A DNA stretch of 64,000 nt from Stropharia rugosoannulata (Eukaryota > Basidiomycota > Agaricomycetes > Agaricales > Strophariaceae), in assembly GCA_028532985.1 (NCBI GenBank), contig JANCIK010000004.1, positions 3,472,001-3,536,000 of the forward strand, in the 5' to 3' direction. Position 1 is the first letter of the stretch; the number at the start of each line of letters is the position of its first letter. Below the pieces are notes generated by a model. It did not search any database. It was not told the origin of the DNA and saw nothing but the letters and a program-made list of their open reading frames with translations. Position numbers and translations under genes: made by a program. Of the stretch, positions 35,201 through 46,965 are shown piece by piece.

Positions 35201-38200
35201 TCTCCTCCATCCGCTAATGGAAACACTAACCCATGGGCTGCTGCGTCGGCCGCATCGGCTGCATCCCCCAGCATCCCTCCTCCATCGCGGAGCCCAGCTC
35301 CCCCGGCGCCCAAGACACCAACGACATACCAGACAGCGCCTACATCTACAGACGACGACTGGGACGACGTCAAGGAGAAGGAGGACGATGACGACAGCAG
35401 CGATGACGAGCTCGCCTCGTCGCGGGAAGCTCGCAGCAGAATAGCCCAGTCGCTTTTCGGCGGCATGGTTCCCAGGCCCACTTCCGCAGCAGCCTCTGGG
35501 CCATCCACCTCTTCTCCTGCGACGCCTGTGGGTGGTGCGCCCCCTCCGCCAGCCCCCGCCCCACCTTCTGCACCGCCAGCACCCCGCGCGCCTGCTCCCC
35601 CGTCTGCGCCTGCTGCGCCCACCCCGGCCGCTGCCCCAGCCAGCATGAGCGCGCTTCTCGCTTCGATTCAAGGCGGGAAGTCGCTCAAGAAGGTCACCAC
35701 AGTCGTGAAAGGCAACACACTCGCTGGGACCGTGCTCGGAGACGCTGCGCCTCCGGCACATATTAGTGCTGCAGCCCGACCTGCTTCGCCTCCTGCTCCT
35801 GCTCCAGCCCCCGTTGCTGTTGTTCCAGAGACGTCGCCCATGACTCAGGGCGACGGCGATCGGTCGAGCTACAGGCAGTCTGTTGGGTGGTTCGCGGACC
35901 GCGCAGCGGACGTGGGTGAAGGATCTCCGCCAATGGAGCATCTGCCGTCGACGCTTGAGGTCGATGAGGAGGAGTACCAGCAGAAAGCGCCTCCTGCTCA
36001 GATTCCGTCGATCCATGTGGTCGATGAGCCTATTGTCGAGTCGCCGCCTGATCTCATGGCGGATATTGATAAGTCGACAGGTAAGGACGTCAAACTGTAA
36101 CTTTGTCTGCTCGTTGACTGACGTCAAACTTTATAGACCATCGTGTGCGCTCGCTGTATGCATTCGCGGGAGACGGACCCGATGACCTTTGTAAGTCCTA
36201 GTGATGATTGTGCTCGTCTATTTACTTAGTTTACGGCTCAAGCTTTCGGAGAGAACATCATCCTTGTTGCTAACCCCTCAAAGAGTGGTGGTGACTGGTG
36301 GTACGGCAAGGCCCTTAGCACTGGCAGGGCAGGCCTCTTCCCTAAAACATACGTTGATGTCGTTACCCCACGTAGGTTTCCAGGTAGCCTTTGTTTATTG
36401 TTTATCTCATTGTTTTATAGAAAAGGCGAAGGCGGTTTACGCCTACAGCGCAGGCAATGCGGACGAACTCTCATTCGACGAAGGTGACGAGCTGTCGATA
36501 ATTGACAAATCGGATGAGGAGTGGTGGAAGGCAGAGCGCGACGGCTTGGTGTTCATTGTTCCGGCCGCCTACGTGGAAATTGTGGAGGGTTAGTCACTTG
36601 CCTCCTTCCTTGAGTTCCCTTTGTTTACCTCTTCGCTGGTATTAGGCTAAAGTTTTTTCTTTTTTCTGCTTTATTTGCATGTACCCCTCGAATACAACAA
36701 TACTACCTTGGAATGGAAAATTAACGAAACATTTACCCATCTTATAAACAGAAAGCTCACGAGACCGTTTACCGCGAACCGAGTCCGAGTCCGATCCCGT
36801 TGCAGACCACGCTGAACATATTCGCACGCAACCGATGCCTGAGAACGATGCACCGCGAATGAAAGGGACTGAGGTCAGCCAGAGCGAGGAGGAGGACAGC
36901 TCTGACTCCGATTCGGACTACCTTTCCTTTGAAGACAGCGATGTTGAAATCGACGAGAACACCGTCCAGGCCAAGGAGGCCCGCGAGCGGGAAAAGCAGC
37001 GTGTGCTGGAAGCCGCTGGCCTTATTGTGAATCAGAATGTTGGCCCCGCCCCCCTCCGCCCCAAAGCACGCAGCGTCAAGCGACGCCCTGCCCCAGCCGC
37101 GCCGCGCCGAGCACCATCGATCCATAAGGACCTGCCGCCGGTGCCCGAGCCCCCAAAGGAAGACGACGATGCGGACGCCGAACCCGAGGTCCTCTCTCAC
37201 GAGGCGCGGCTCGACGATGCGTTTGCGCGGTACGAGTCGTTCAAGAACGCGCATGCGGGCGCGGCGCTCAACCGGCTGTCCGTGGTGTCGACGGACTCGA
37301 CGGCGGCTTCGATCGCGGGCACGGGCGCGTCTTTGGCCTCGCCGGCGTCTACGACGGCATCCCTCGCGCTGCCCCAGCCGCCTTCCCTCGGGCAGGGCAG
37401 TGGTGGGAGTGGCAGTGGGAGCGCGAGCAGCGCGCATGAGGGGCGGTACACTCAGTTCCTGCATTTCCTCACGGGCGGTAAGGCGGAGAGCGAGCCGCGG
37501 CGCACGGCGGCGAGCTTGAACATCTCCGCACCCATGATGATTAATACCAACTCGTCGAGCGCACAGGGCACGCCGCAGGAGAGCCCGTCGCGGTCTAACA
37601 GTCCCGCCTTCGGTATGGTGCGTTATTTCTTACTTATACTTACGGTGCCTCGTGATGTCAGGTGTGTGCTGATCTTAACCTTTCATGATGCAACAGTCGT
37701 GGGCCAGCCTTGTGGATAAAAATGCACTGGACGGCATACCGCCCGGTGAAAGGAAGAGGCAGGAGGCAATATTTGAACTTGTCAACACCGAGTCGGCGTA
37801 TGTCAGAGATCTGCAGCTCATTGTTGAGGTAGGTGCTGTCGTGAATGTGGGGCATGTAAGGTCGGTCGTGTGGCTGACTGTTAATAGGTGTTCTACTCCA
37901 GCATGCTCCCATTGCTATCAACCAAGGAGATCACAGTAGTCTTTGCTAATATTGAAGATATCCTACTCACCAACACGGTATGTCGCCCATCTTACCTTTT
38001 TCTTGTTTAGTTCTGAATGTCATTCACAGGCGTTCCTGAGCTCCCTGGAAGAAAGACAAAAAGAATGTCGGTTATATATTGACAAAATTGGCGACATTCT
38101 CCTATCACATATACCTAACATGGCAGTGTATATGGTACGTCCTTGTAGTTCTACACATCTATCCCTCATCATGGTCCGGTTCTACTACAGGAGTACTGTG

Positions 38201-39288
38201 TGAACCAATCAACGGCGATACAAGTTTTGAAATCGCTTCGCGACTCAAAGCCAGAACTTGCATCACATCTACAGGTGACTAACCTGTTGTTAGGATATAT
38301 ATCGTGTGTTCATTGTCCGTCAACAGCATCTCCGCGATGAAAATCCTACAGTGAGGAACCTGGACCTGTCGAGTTACTTGCTCGCACCTAGTGGGTATCC
38401 AATCAGCGACCTTACGTCTTTCCTGACTGATTGACATACGCCGCGCAGTGCAACGTGTGACAAGGTATCCGCTCCTCCTCAAGCAGGTGAGCTTTTACGC
38501 TGCTGTAACAATCTGTCGCCGAAAGGACTAATGTGGTGCATAGATCGAGAAATACACCGAGGTCGGAGAGGAGTACGAAAGCATTAAGACCGCACATGAC
38601 ATGGCAGAAAAATTACTTGAACACCTGAATGAGACCATCCGGTACCAGGAAGGACAGGAGACGTTGAGAAAAATCTCGCAGAACCTCTGGATCGGACAAG
38701 GGTGCGTAGCGGCCATTCCTCTCCGTCGATAAGTCATTGACTCGCGACGCCTCTAGACGGCTGGATCTCACCGCACCTACGCGTCATATGGGCCCGCGGA
38801 GGTTGTTGAAGGAGGGCATAGTGTTCAAAGCGAAGAGTGGTAAGAAGCTGAACGCCTTCTTGTGCAGCGATATACTTGTTCTGTTGGACGAAGCGATGAA
38901 GAACCTCTATCGCATGGTGAGTTCCTTCCGGCACCGTTCTTCTCCCTCGACCTCACTGATAACGCTCGCAGCCGATACCCCTTGCACATGCCCAGGTCAG
39001 AGAATCTGGATCGAAGGGTACGTTGCTAGTTCTTCGAAAACGTGACGTCAGTATTGAATTGTGCCTAGACGAGACAGTGTTCCAAATCGCGCAGACGTAT
39101 CCGCGGGGAGGTGATACTGTCGTGCTACGTGCGACGTCAGGCCGTGATTGCCTTCGTAATTATTCAATTATTTGCCGGCGTGCCTTCAGCTGACCGCATT
39201 TTTAGAATGGGTGCAAGAAATTGGACAAGCAACCAAGCGCGCGCGCCACGCCGAGGAACGAGCAGCTCGAAAAGCAGGCCGGCGGTAG
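32277..39288 (+). CDS. Intersectin / Cin1-like endocytic scaffold (EH-WH2-SH3-DH-PH)
   Basis: Multidomain endocytosis and actin regulator, about 2,050 residues, matching the layout of long intersectin and its Cryptococcus homologue Cin1. In order: Gln/Pro-rich N-terminus with repeated QNPQFQPQ; one EH domain (TKAEKKNYNNIFRSWDAQN to EFHVAMGLIYRGLNG) across the junctions at about 33127-33310; coiled coil; an Arg/Asp/Ser repeat block (DDRDRPYSRG, 33990-34230); Ala/Pro-rich region with a second coiled coil; a WH2 actin-binding motif (SALLASIQGGKSLKKV, near 35645-35700); SH3-1 (VRSLYAFAGDG, WWYGKALSTGRAGLFPKTYV); SH3-2 (AKAVYAYSAGNADELSFDEG); an acidic linker; a RhoGEF DH domain (RKRQEAIFELVNTESAYVRD, MQRVTRYPLLLKQIEKY); and a PH domain ending LQWVQEIGQATKRARH. 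Stop at 39286-39288. No C2 domain follows. SH3 and DH parts are cut into many exons; all checked joins keep frame. Confidence 0.88.
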
Positions 39289-39747
39289 GCGCCGGCATTT
39301 CAGAGTGAAGCCTTGGACTTTCATTTTCACTTTCTCATGACCTGGACTCATTTGGATACTTAATTAATTTATTCATGTTCTTGGGTAGTCTTTTTACTTT
39401 TGTTCCTCGGTGACTGCAACTAGAATTAATTCTCCGTGCACTTTAAGCTCAACCATTCAATAATTTGTACCATTCTTCTGCCCTTATGAATATATTACAA
39501 GCTGTTCCGCGGGCAGTATTAAGAAGCATTTGCCTGTTGGTGATTTCAATAATAGTCCTTTCTTGTTGCAAACCTGCAAGCTGCGAGTCCGCGGGACGCC
39601 GAGGAATTGGGTTGACCGGCTATGCGGAGAAGCCGAATAGCATCCGACTCCATGTCTCCTATGCACACATCTTCCCTATAAACGTCCAACTTATTGGCTG
39701 CCTGCAAGCCCAACGTCCTTGTCAACTTCATATCCATCTTCCCCAAA
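39289..39747. other. Intergenic
   Basis: 3' flank of the intersectin-like gene and promoter of the SDR gene. No gene seen. Confidence 0.6.
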
Positions 39748-41222
39748 ATGTCTTCAGGTAATGCTCCGCTAACCTTAAAACGCGACACGGCATCATTAAC
39801 CTGAGCATCTTCCAGACCTCAGCCTGCAATCACTGTTCAAGGTTTCTGGCAAGATTGGTGCGTGTTTTCGAAGCATCTCAAGGTTCTATACTGAGCCTAT
39901 GGCACATAGTCCTCGTTACCGGCGGTGGTTCTGGTATTGGCAAGATGATCGCGACCGGGTTTGCCCAAAACGGCGCGAAAGTATACATTGCTGCGCGGAA
40001 AGAGAATCAACTAAAAGAAGTTCGTGCCGCCCGTGAATCATTTATAAATCTGTTGACGAATGTTCTTTCTGCTAGGCTGTTTCTGATATTAACAAGGTCG
40101 CGACCGGGCCCAAGGCTGGTTACATTGTTGCCAATGTCGGCGTGCGTAAACGGAGTACAGATATCTGCTCAGCTTCACTCATGAATTACCTAGTCTAAAG
40201 CTGGATGTGACGCCCTCATTGCCGAGTTTCGGAAACGCGAAAACAAGCTGCACGTTCTCGTGAATAACTCTGGCATCACTTGGGGAGGGCCTTTCCTCGA
40301 TTTCCCAGAAGAGAAGGGATGGGACAACGTTTTCAACGTTAACGTGAAGAGCATTTTCTACAGTAAGTTTGATGCCTTGCTTTCATACTGGATAACTCTG
40401 ATCTTAGCTTATGAACTTTATAGTGACCGCTGGGTAAGGCCTTGAATACCATGTTTTCTCAATACACTCGCCTTACCATTCATCGCTAGCCTTTCAGACC
40501 TGCTTCAAAAGGATTCTACGAACCTCGACCCCGGCCGTGTTATTAATATATCGTCGACTGCATCTGTAGAGCCCGCTAGTGAAGGTGCTCTGAGCGCTGA
40601 AGGAAACGGGACATGGAGCTGTATGACATCTCTCACGACGTTGTCTGCGGTCTGCTAATTATTCGTGTTCTTTCAGACCAAGCAAGCAAAGCAGCCGGTT
40701 AGTTCTTTTCATCCCAACCGCCGCTATCGCTAAAAAAAATTCCAGTGAACCACTTGACTTCACAACTCGCATATAAGCTGAATTCTTCACATGTCACGTA
40801 CGTCCCTACACGTGCGACCCCGCGGTGCTGATTTGCTGAATCTATAATCATCCAGCGTCAACGCAATATGTCCGGGGTGTGTACTTCGTCTCCGCGCACG
40901 TCGAGGGCGTACACTGATGATCAACATCTATTACTAGTCTTTTCCCAAGCAAAATGACAGCTTATGGGCTGAAGACTGCAGGTGCAGACGCCTTTAATGC
41001 CGGTCAGCCAACAGGTACGTGTATATTGTGCCCGTTCTCAGACAGTATATTTTAAACCTTATTTGTCGTCAATTAGGCCGCTTCGGTGCACCCTCAGATA
41101 TTGCCGGACTCGCACTATTCCTCTCGTCTCCTGCATCCGCGCATATCACAGGGACACATATCCTGCTCGACGGCGGCTCTCGGTTTACACGCCACGGCAT
41201 CGCTCCCGCACTCAAGCTATAG
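39748..41222 (+). CDS. Short-chain dehydrogenase/reductase (classical SDR)
   Basis: NAD(P)(H)-dependent oxidoreductase of the classical SDR fold. A mini first exon (MSS, 39748-39757, gtaatg donor) joins to [12 protein letters not shown] and then to the cofactor motif [10 protein letters not shown] (TGxxxGxG). Further motifs are NNSG ([14 protein letters not shown]), the VNVKSIF helix, the catalytic Ser in VINISSTAS and the YxxxK pair in [20 protein letters not shown]. The C-terminal NAICPGVFPSKM and [16 protein letters not shown] are standard. Stop TAG at 41220-41222; around 290 residues over about ten exons. The VTGGGSGIG to [16 protein letters not shown] pattern resembles the RhlG/rhamnolipid-type SDR subgroup common in basidiomycetes. 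Substrate unknown. Confidence 0.88.
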
Positions 41223-41737
41223 TGGCGAAAGCCTGAGGAGTGGCAGGCAGGAATGTGTAGTACTAGTAAGGATTTGTATACCCCGTTGACCGTCGAATCG
41301 GCTATAGCCGTTCTGCGTGTGGACGGCCTGGCTTTCATGTATAGCTTATCTTCCTTCTTTTAACTTAAAGAATCCTAGTGTCTTGTGGATCAGGTCACCA
41401 GGAATCGTGTAACAGTGATCGGGCATCGGCGATTACGTGCTTTCGATGTTCTCTCATGAATGGATAGAGTCTCATTTGTGAGAGTTATTCTGCGGGTGGC
41501 GATCCTTTCGGATTTTGAACGTGGACTGTACTGAGTTGAGTGTTTCTTTTCCTGGTCTTGTTATCTAACTGTGATAAATGAAGTCAAGGAAGCTATGTTT
41601 GCAATCACAGAGCACATTTCTATTATGCTTTCCGTGGCGTGCGTTATAGCGCAGGTAATCAAGAGATGAACAGGGTTTTTTTGTGTACATGTGACAAAGC
41701 TACAGGAGCATACGCACTGGCATCGACGTCACACCGT

Positions 41738-43356
41738 TCAGTTATAGTGCTTCACCAAGAATCCGCTGATAACCTCTCCGTCAACTCCATTTCCCAAAGC
41801 TTTTGTCTCCGACTGTCCGTACGCGGCCGTGCGACCCTTCCTATAAGATTCCATCGTTGGTGGCTCATTCCCTTCTTGCACTCGCGTGTTTATTCCAAGG
41901 CGCTGAATAACAGGGCTTTGCAACAGGGGAGTGAGCTTGATATCGTTGTCTGTGCTTCCAAAGTAGAAGACACCCAAGCGCGTCTTCTGCTCTTGGTCGA
42001 GTGGGGGCCGGACGACGCTGGATGTGATGTTCATCTCGGCTGACTGAAGGAGTGAGGATGAATATGCGCACCGGTGTATTGTTGCGTGGTAGTAGCCTCC
42101 GGACAACATTTCCATCGCGTCGCCCACATTAATTACCTTTCAAAATGAGCACATATTACTTGGAAGGAATAGAATTCACCAGAGAATTTGCTACTCACAA
42201 TGGCGTTGTCTACGTGCTTGACCCACTTCCATTTCCCCTCTTTAGATAGAATTTGCAGAGCGGCGACGGGCTGACTCCAGAGAATGGTGATCGTCCCATA
42301 GTCTTGATATTCCAAGGCAATTAACGAGGCTTCGCAGCTCGGCATAAGGGTAGTATACTGTACCAGTATGTCCTTTCATCCAGACATTATTTGCCTTTTG
42401 TTCATCTTCACTAGAGCGAGGGTAGCTGAGAAAGTAACCTAGCATAAGCTTCTGGCCAGAACTATGTTTGCAGCTTGTACTACCCACTATTTCATAAAGC
42501 GCACTAGCAGAGGGGTCTCCCTCGTCAGAAGAATATTGTACAGAACTAGAGATAGAATAATACACACGGAACGTTTCTCCTTCAGCGGAAAACCCGTGCA
42601 TGTTTACTAATGTCTCTTCGGGAAGTTCCAACCCCAAGGCAAATATTCTATACGCCCATGTATAAATCTGAACAGACAATCATAGAGGGTCCTAAAGCAC
42701 GTACCTGAGGAGAGGATGGAGAATGTTGTAGTGGTTGTGGTGAATAAATGCCTTGATTTCGGGTGCTAATGGCCTTAACGCACTCGGATGCGTCTTTTTG
42801 GTTATGTCGCGATGTACTTATCAAACAAAATATTGGTAACTTGACAGAACATATGCGACCAGGCACCTTACTGTTGTAGTGCTCTATCTGGTCACGAACC
42901 CCGTTTGCGATGTGCTGTAATAACACGCCCCATATTTAATTTAACTTGTACGAGGCTGATAATGTAAATAGTACAGAGCAACGTACCCAGTATTGGCGAA
43001 GCTTGTATCCCTGATAAGACCCCGTCTTCTTGATATCAGCTTCGTATGCTTTCTTCTCTGTGTCATTCACCCCGGAGAAGGGGATATCCGCAATATCGAC
43101 CATACGCTTTGTCTTTAATTTAGATTCGAAGCGGGTCAGTTTTGTTCCATCCCTGCTAAATCAGACAGGAGTGGCTCACCTGTTCTGATGTAAGGCCATG
43201 GTTCACCACGTAGAAAAAGCCGTGAGACTGCATGGCAGCTTGAAGTTGCGCTACAAGGGCGCGACGCCCCTCGGGCGTCTGGGCTCCCGCTAGGTCTATC
43301 GTATGAAGGTCGGCATAGTCCACTATTTCCGTAGCAGGGAGACTTATTAGTGCCAT
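41738..43356 (-). CDS. 2-oxoglutarate/Fe(II)-dependent oxygenase (isopenicillin N synthase-like)
   Basis: Non-haem iron dioxygenase. The N-terminal domain opens with IVDYADLHTIDLAGAQTPEG and HGFFYVVNHGLTSEQ (DIOX_N). Later exons give AYEADIKKTGSYQGYKL, then the jelly roll: the first iron ligands in KGHTDYGTITIL, where the Asp codon is split by an intron (donor just below 42364), WVKHVDNAIVVNVGDAMEML and the second His in YYHATIHRVV, then PPLDQEQKTRLGVFYFG. The HxD...H triad is therefore complete. The C-terminus is GFLVKHYN with a stop at 41738-41740. About 370 residues in eight or so exons. Members hydroxylate, desaturate or cyclise small molecules; the substrate cannot be read from sequence. 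A decayed copy of its first exon lies about 1 kb upstream. Confidence 0.88.
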
Positions 43357-44009
43357 GGGCAGAAAGCATTATGTATCACGCACACGGCTCCTTGGTCTCG
43401 TTTGCTGGGATGTAGTGGGGGATCTCTGGGAAGAGGATGCCTGGCATTTTGTGACGAAACTGGCTCCATGGTCAGATTTTATACAATAACTTTGGCTGAG
43501 AATCAGGTGAGCAAACTTACGTTATTCATAGGTACTGCATGGGAAAGGCGACCATATTAATACCCTTCGTATACTGCACTTTCTTTATAGCACTGTATCT
43601 ATTCTAAAGGGGCCAAACTGATGCTTCCTCTTACTGCTGTTTGAAGTCATCTATAGTAATGCCAAAGACTCAATGAGTAATAGGTCTGTCTGGTATGAAG
43701 AAATGACAAGCAAACGTGGCAAGAGCGGATATAGCTTCAACCGCCATTCGTCACCTAAAGTAAGCTACTCTTAGGAGTGTGAAGCACAAGGCGCAGGTAT
43801 GGTCAAATTATGATGGTGAAGAAGTTTGGAGCACTAAGAGTCACCATAATATCTAATCACAGACCGTGCGACGTTCGCCCTGTGACATAGTTAGGGCCGG
43901 CTTAAAGTGCATATATTCTAGCAGCTCTTGGTAATGAAAGCTGATCTGGTAAGCTACAAGGTTGTGCATTACTTGAAGAGTCATGGGTTCGGTAGACGTC
44001 GCACCCTCG

Positions 44010-44035
44010 AAATTAGGCGCCCGTCTATTTTTAGA
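44010..44035. repeat. Direct repeat, copy 1
   Basis: ggcgcccgt-c-tatttttaga with flanking A/T, matched by 45152-45178 at all but two or three positions in the same orientation. The two copies bracket the pseudogene fragment at 44313-44370. Confidence 0.75.
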
Positions 44036-44312
44036 TATACTGTTTATCGTCACAGAAAGGGTCAAGTAGGGGCAGTCCTCGATGTAACCTCATCACCTGC
44101 CACTTTATGAGATGGCTGCGCAACCCCACTGCAAGTCTTAAGCGTTGGGGGAAATGGCATGTATAGAATATGAATATGGAAGATTTATAAGAGCTTTGGA
44201 CCGCGGAATGAGTTCAGTTCAGTCAACAACACCTATAAATATGCGTCGGCCCCAGAGGCCAGTGAGTCATTGAACAAACAGCACTCTGGTATAGTGACCA
44301 TGTATGATTTCC

Positions 44313-44370
44313 TTGACAGATCGATTGTATGGAGGTCCGCATAGCTCACTGTCATTGAAGCAAGAATGAA
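44313..44370 (-). pseudogene. Relic of a 2OG oxygenase first exon
   Basis: On the minus strand this stretch encodes MTVSYADLHTIDLS, matching IVDYADLHTIDLAG of the intact oxygenase whose start is at 43356. DNA identity over the core (44319-44355) is clear but diverged. Similarity stops abruptly after LS, and I see no remaining oxygenase exons, so this is a truncated, non-functional duplicate. Confidence 0.65.
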
Positions 44371-45151
44371 TTAGCCTGAATTTTGAACTAATATGTGTTG
44401 GAATAAGCGTGTCTCTGTCGCCTACTCCGGTTGAACAGTGACCCTCACAAACGCGCGAGGTCTGTAGTACCATTGCACACTACATAAATGCATGAATAGC
44501 TGACTATATACAGCAAACAAAATAAGAGATTTAGGTACACAACAAAAAGAATGTATTCGATAAGGAAAGGCTGGTGGTGGCAGCTCATAAAATAGAAGTC
44601 ATGTACATAATATGTTGACATCAAGTTGACATGACGTGGTGCGCTTCAAGTGCGCTTGAATGACGGAGCCTAAATGCGGTGATATTTCAACAATACAGTG
44701 AAAGAGTAGTGTGAATAACACCCATGTTGCAGCTCTATTGTCGTATATGTGTATGACTCGTAACATGACTTCAATAGGCGTGTAGGCAATGTGTAGAATA
44801 GGTCTCTTGAAGGCAAGTGTTTAATGTGACTCGTGCAACGCACAGGTGGGTCCGTGGAGTTAAATTGAAAGGGCAAGATATCGGCCCCATGTCAGCTTGC
44901 TGCGCATTTTAATACCAAAGCAAACTCCAGATACAATTGGTGGATAACACGGCGCAGTGTGGTCATACCTTTTAATGCTACTGACCCGTGTTACACAGAC
45001 ATGAACTGTTGTTTCAAGTTGAGACCGTGCCAGACCTGAGACCAAGTAAACGACTAAATTATTTCTATTCTCGTGTTGAGAGTACATATGCGACAGGAAC
45101 CACGAAACATTTGGTACAACGCAGGTTTACACAGTGAAATCCGTGACTCGT

Positions 45152-45178
45152 AGAAATAGGCGCCCGTTTATTTTTAGA
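45152..45178. repeat. Direct repeat, copy 2
   Basis: Second copy of the ggcgcccgt-t-tatttttaga element found at 44010-44035, same orientation, 1.14 kb away. A shorter related ggcgcc core occurs at 45304 and 55324. Confidence 0.75.
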
Positions 45179-45368
45179 CTCGCAGTTCGTCTAGATGCGG
45201 ATATGACTCTTATGCTGGTCCACCGGCTGCGGCGTACTGCGTAGAAGAGCCTTAGCTGTAATACCTCATTGCAATTCCTCGGGCCGAAAATAACGTAGTT
45301 ATGGGCGCCTAAATGTACAGCTTCAATGTAAGTACCAGCGCGACACCTAGTTGCACATCTCAGAAACC

Positions 45369-46568
45369 ATGTCAGACTTACTGCATCCCCTCGCTCTTAT
45401 ATTCATCTGCCTCAATGGCGCCTTGATTCTCTTCAAATACATTCGGAGTACGAAGAATACTTCTAGTACCAAGCATCTTTTTATGGAAATAAAATCGATC
45501 CTACAACCACCAAACACACCGCTGCGACAAATGCTGGAGGAACGAGCATTGGCCAACCAGCGTCTTGTACGCGCACTTCATCTTTCCAACACCTTTGTTA
45601 GCGGCGACGAAGCTGTTCACAAAGAATTCGTCTCGCGTGCTCAATACTTCCTAAACAATGCACAGCGGAAGGGATGGTCGCATTTCCAGTCCGTGGCGCG
45701 CGATGCCGTACAGTGGCAGCTTGCTTCTTCCGTAGCCGCAGACATTGAGTCGCGGCCTCATCATGATCTCGATACGACCATCCAAGCCATCACTCTATTC
45801 GTCGTACTCGTTGGCCTTCTCGATATCCCTACAGATCCCACCCATATACCCTACCAGCATGTTAGCACCGTCGCGCACAGTATCACGAAATTATGGACAC
45901 TTTCCAAGTCTAACAATCCAATCCCGCCTTCGATATTCACAGAATTGGAGGAAGCTCTGCGCTGTCTGGTTCCCGATGCTGAGGTTATGCCAGCCCCACT
46001 TGACTTCGTAATTCCGGCATGGGAAACTATGTGGCGCGTCGTCGCCACCGCTGCAGCTTATTCGAGCAGTTCTCCCGAGGCATGTGAGGCATTTGCCGCG
46101 TTCAATACTTCCGCCAGTCGTGAAGCCTTTCATAAAGTCGCACAGAATGGAATTTCAGTGCAGAACATTGTCGCTGAAGCGATGCGACTACACCCCCCGT
46201 CAAAGCGCATAAGCCGGGTTAGGAAATCTCAACGTTTCCCTAGATTCCTCACGCGTTGGGTACCGAGTTCAATCGTCAAGGCTGACGTGGGAGCATTACT
46301 CCTAGACCATAATCTGTGGGGAGAAAATTACAAGGCCTTCGTACCTGGTAGACATGACCCAGATAGCCTCCGGCCAGAGCAACAAGAGGCGATGTCGGTA
46401 GTATTTGGGCAGGGACGCCTGCGCTGCATAGCGTCTTCGTGGGCACCTGTGGCGGCCTCTGTAATAGTGGGAGTGGTCCTTGAGGAATACAGTATCATTT
46501 CAGGCGGAGATGTCGGCGGGAGAGAGGGATGGAAAGGCTGGGCACTGACCAGGAGATCGGATAACTAA
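45369..46568 (+). CDS. Cytochrome P450-like protein, single exon
   Basis: A 399-residue protein with a membrane anchor (LHPLALIFICLNGALILF) and diverged P450 landmarks: an I-helix-like FVIPAWETMWRVV, a K-helix ExxR in VAEAMRLHPPSKRISR, a PERF-like region (WGENYKAFVPGRHDPDSLRP) and a haem loop FGQGRLRCIASS whose cysteine codon is 46426-46428. Ordinary fungal P450s have about 500 residues and many introns; this one is about 100 residues shorter, intronless and has a compressed centre. It matches the P450-like proteins annotated in mushrooms, for which monooxygenase activity is unproven. The start at 45369 has a better context than the in-frame ATG at 45351. Confidence 0.72.
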   Translation: MSDLLHPLALIFICLNGALILFKYIRSTKNTSSTKHLFMEIKSILQPPNTPLRQMLEERALANQRLVRALHLSNTFVSGDEAVHKEFVSRAQYFLNNAQRKGWSHFQSVARDAVQWQLASSVAADIESRPHHDLDTTIQAITLFVVLVGLLDIPTDPTHIPYQHVSTVAHSITKLWTLSKSNNPIPPSIFTELEEALRCLVPDAEVMPAPLDFVIPAWETMWRVVATAAAYSSSSPEACEAFAAFNTSASREAFHKVAQNGISVQNIVAEAMRLHPPSKRISRVRKSQRFPRFLTRWVPSSIVKADVGALLLDHNLWGENYKAFVPGRHDPDSLRPEQQEAMSVVFGQGRLRCIASSWAPVAASVIVGVVLEEYSIISGGDVGGREGWKGWALTRRSDN

Positions 46569-46965
46569 GTTTTGTATCAAGTCTTTGTGTAAACGTTCCA
46601 GTTTATTTTACCGTCCTTCAAGGGATAAACGTTAAACGACCGTTCCCAAACCGTTCCTGAGAAGGCCACGGCGGCTCGAAATTGGAACTTGATTGTAACA
46701 CAGGTAATGTAGATTTTCTATTGTGGTGTTTTGTGGTCTTAGAGCACGATCCAGTAAAGCTCGGCCGTTTATTCTTAATAATTTTTAAGATTCAAATTGA
46801 TTGCAGTGGGCTGGTAACAGTGGGTACAAGGTGGGTAGGGCGGTCAAAGGGCAACCAAAGGGGTGTTTCACGGCAAAAAGCGGTGGTCACGTTTTAAACG
46901 GCCCGGATGCCGGTCGTCATTAACTCGCGCGTCGGCGGGGAAATGCCACTCACATTTCTATTACC
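46569..46965. other. Intergenic
   Basis: Short spacer between two plus-strand genes. No feature seen. Confidence 0.6.

Larger units (their letters stand above)
43357..45368. other. Spacer with duplicated debris
   Basis: Promoter region of the minus-strand oxygenase and of the plus-strand P450-like gene. Besides the exon relic and the two direct repeats I see no gene. Confidence 0.5.

Noticed and set aside
34960..35646. 228-codon minus-strand Gly/Ala-rich frame
   Set aside because: Same cause: a shadow of Pro/Ala codons in the plus-strand scaffold gene.
34550..36127. 525-codon minus-strand frame opposite the intersectin-like gene
   Set aside because: It lies antisense to the Ala/Pro-rich coding region, whose GC-rich codons keep the opposite strand free of stops; its Arg/Gly-rich composition matches no family.
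36769..37464. 231-codon minus-strand frame
   Set aside because: Antisense shadow of the acidic linker of the scaffold gene; no start context and no domain.
44313..45368. A complete second 2OG oxygenase gene
   Set aside because: Only part of the first exon is recognisable; no HxD or downstream exons can be found.
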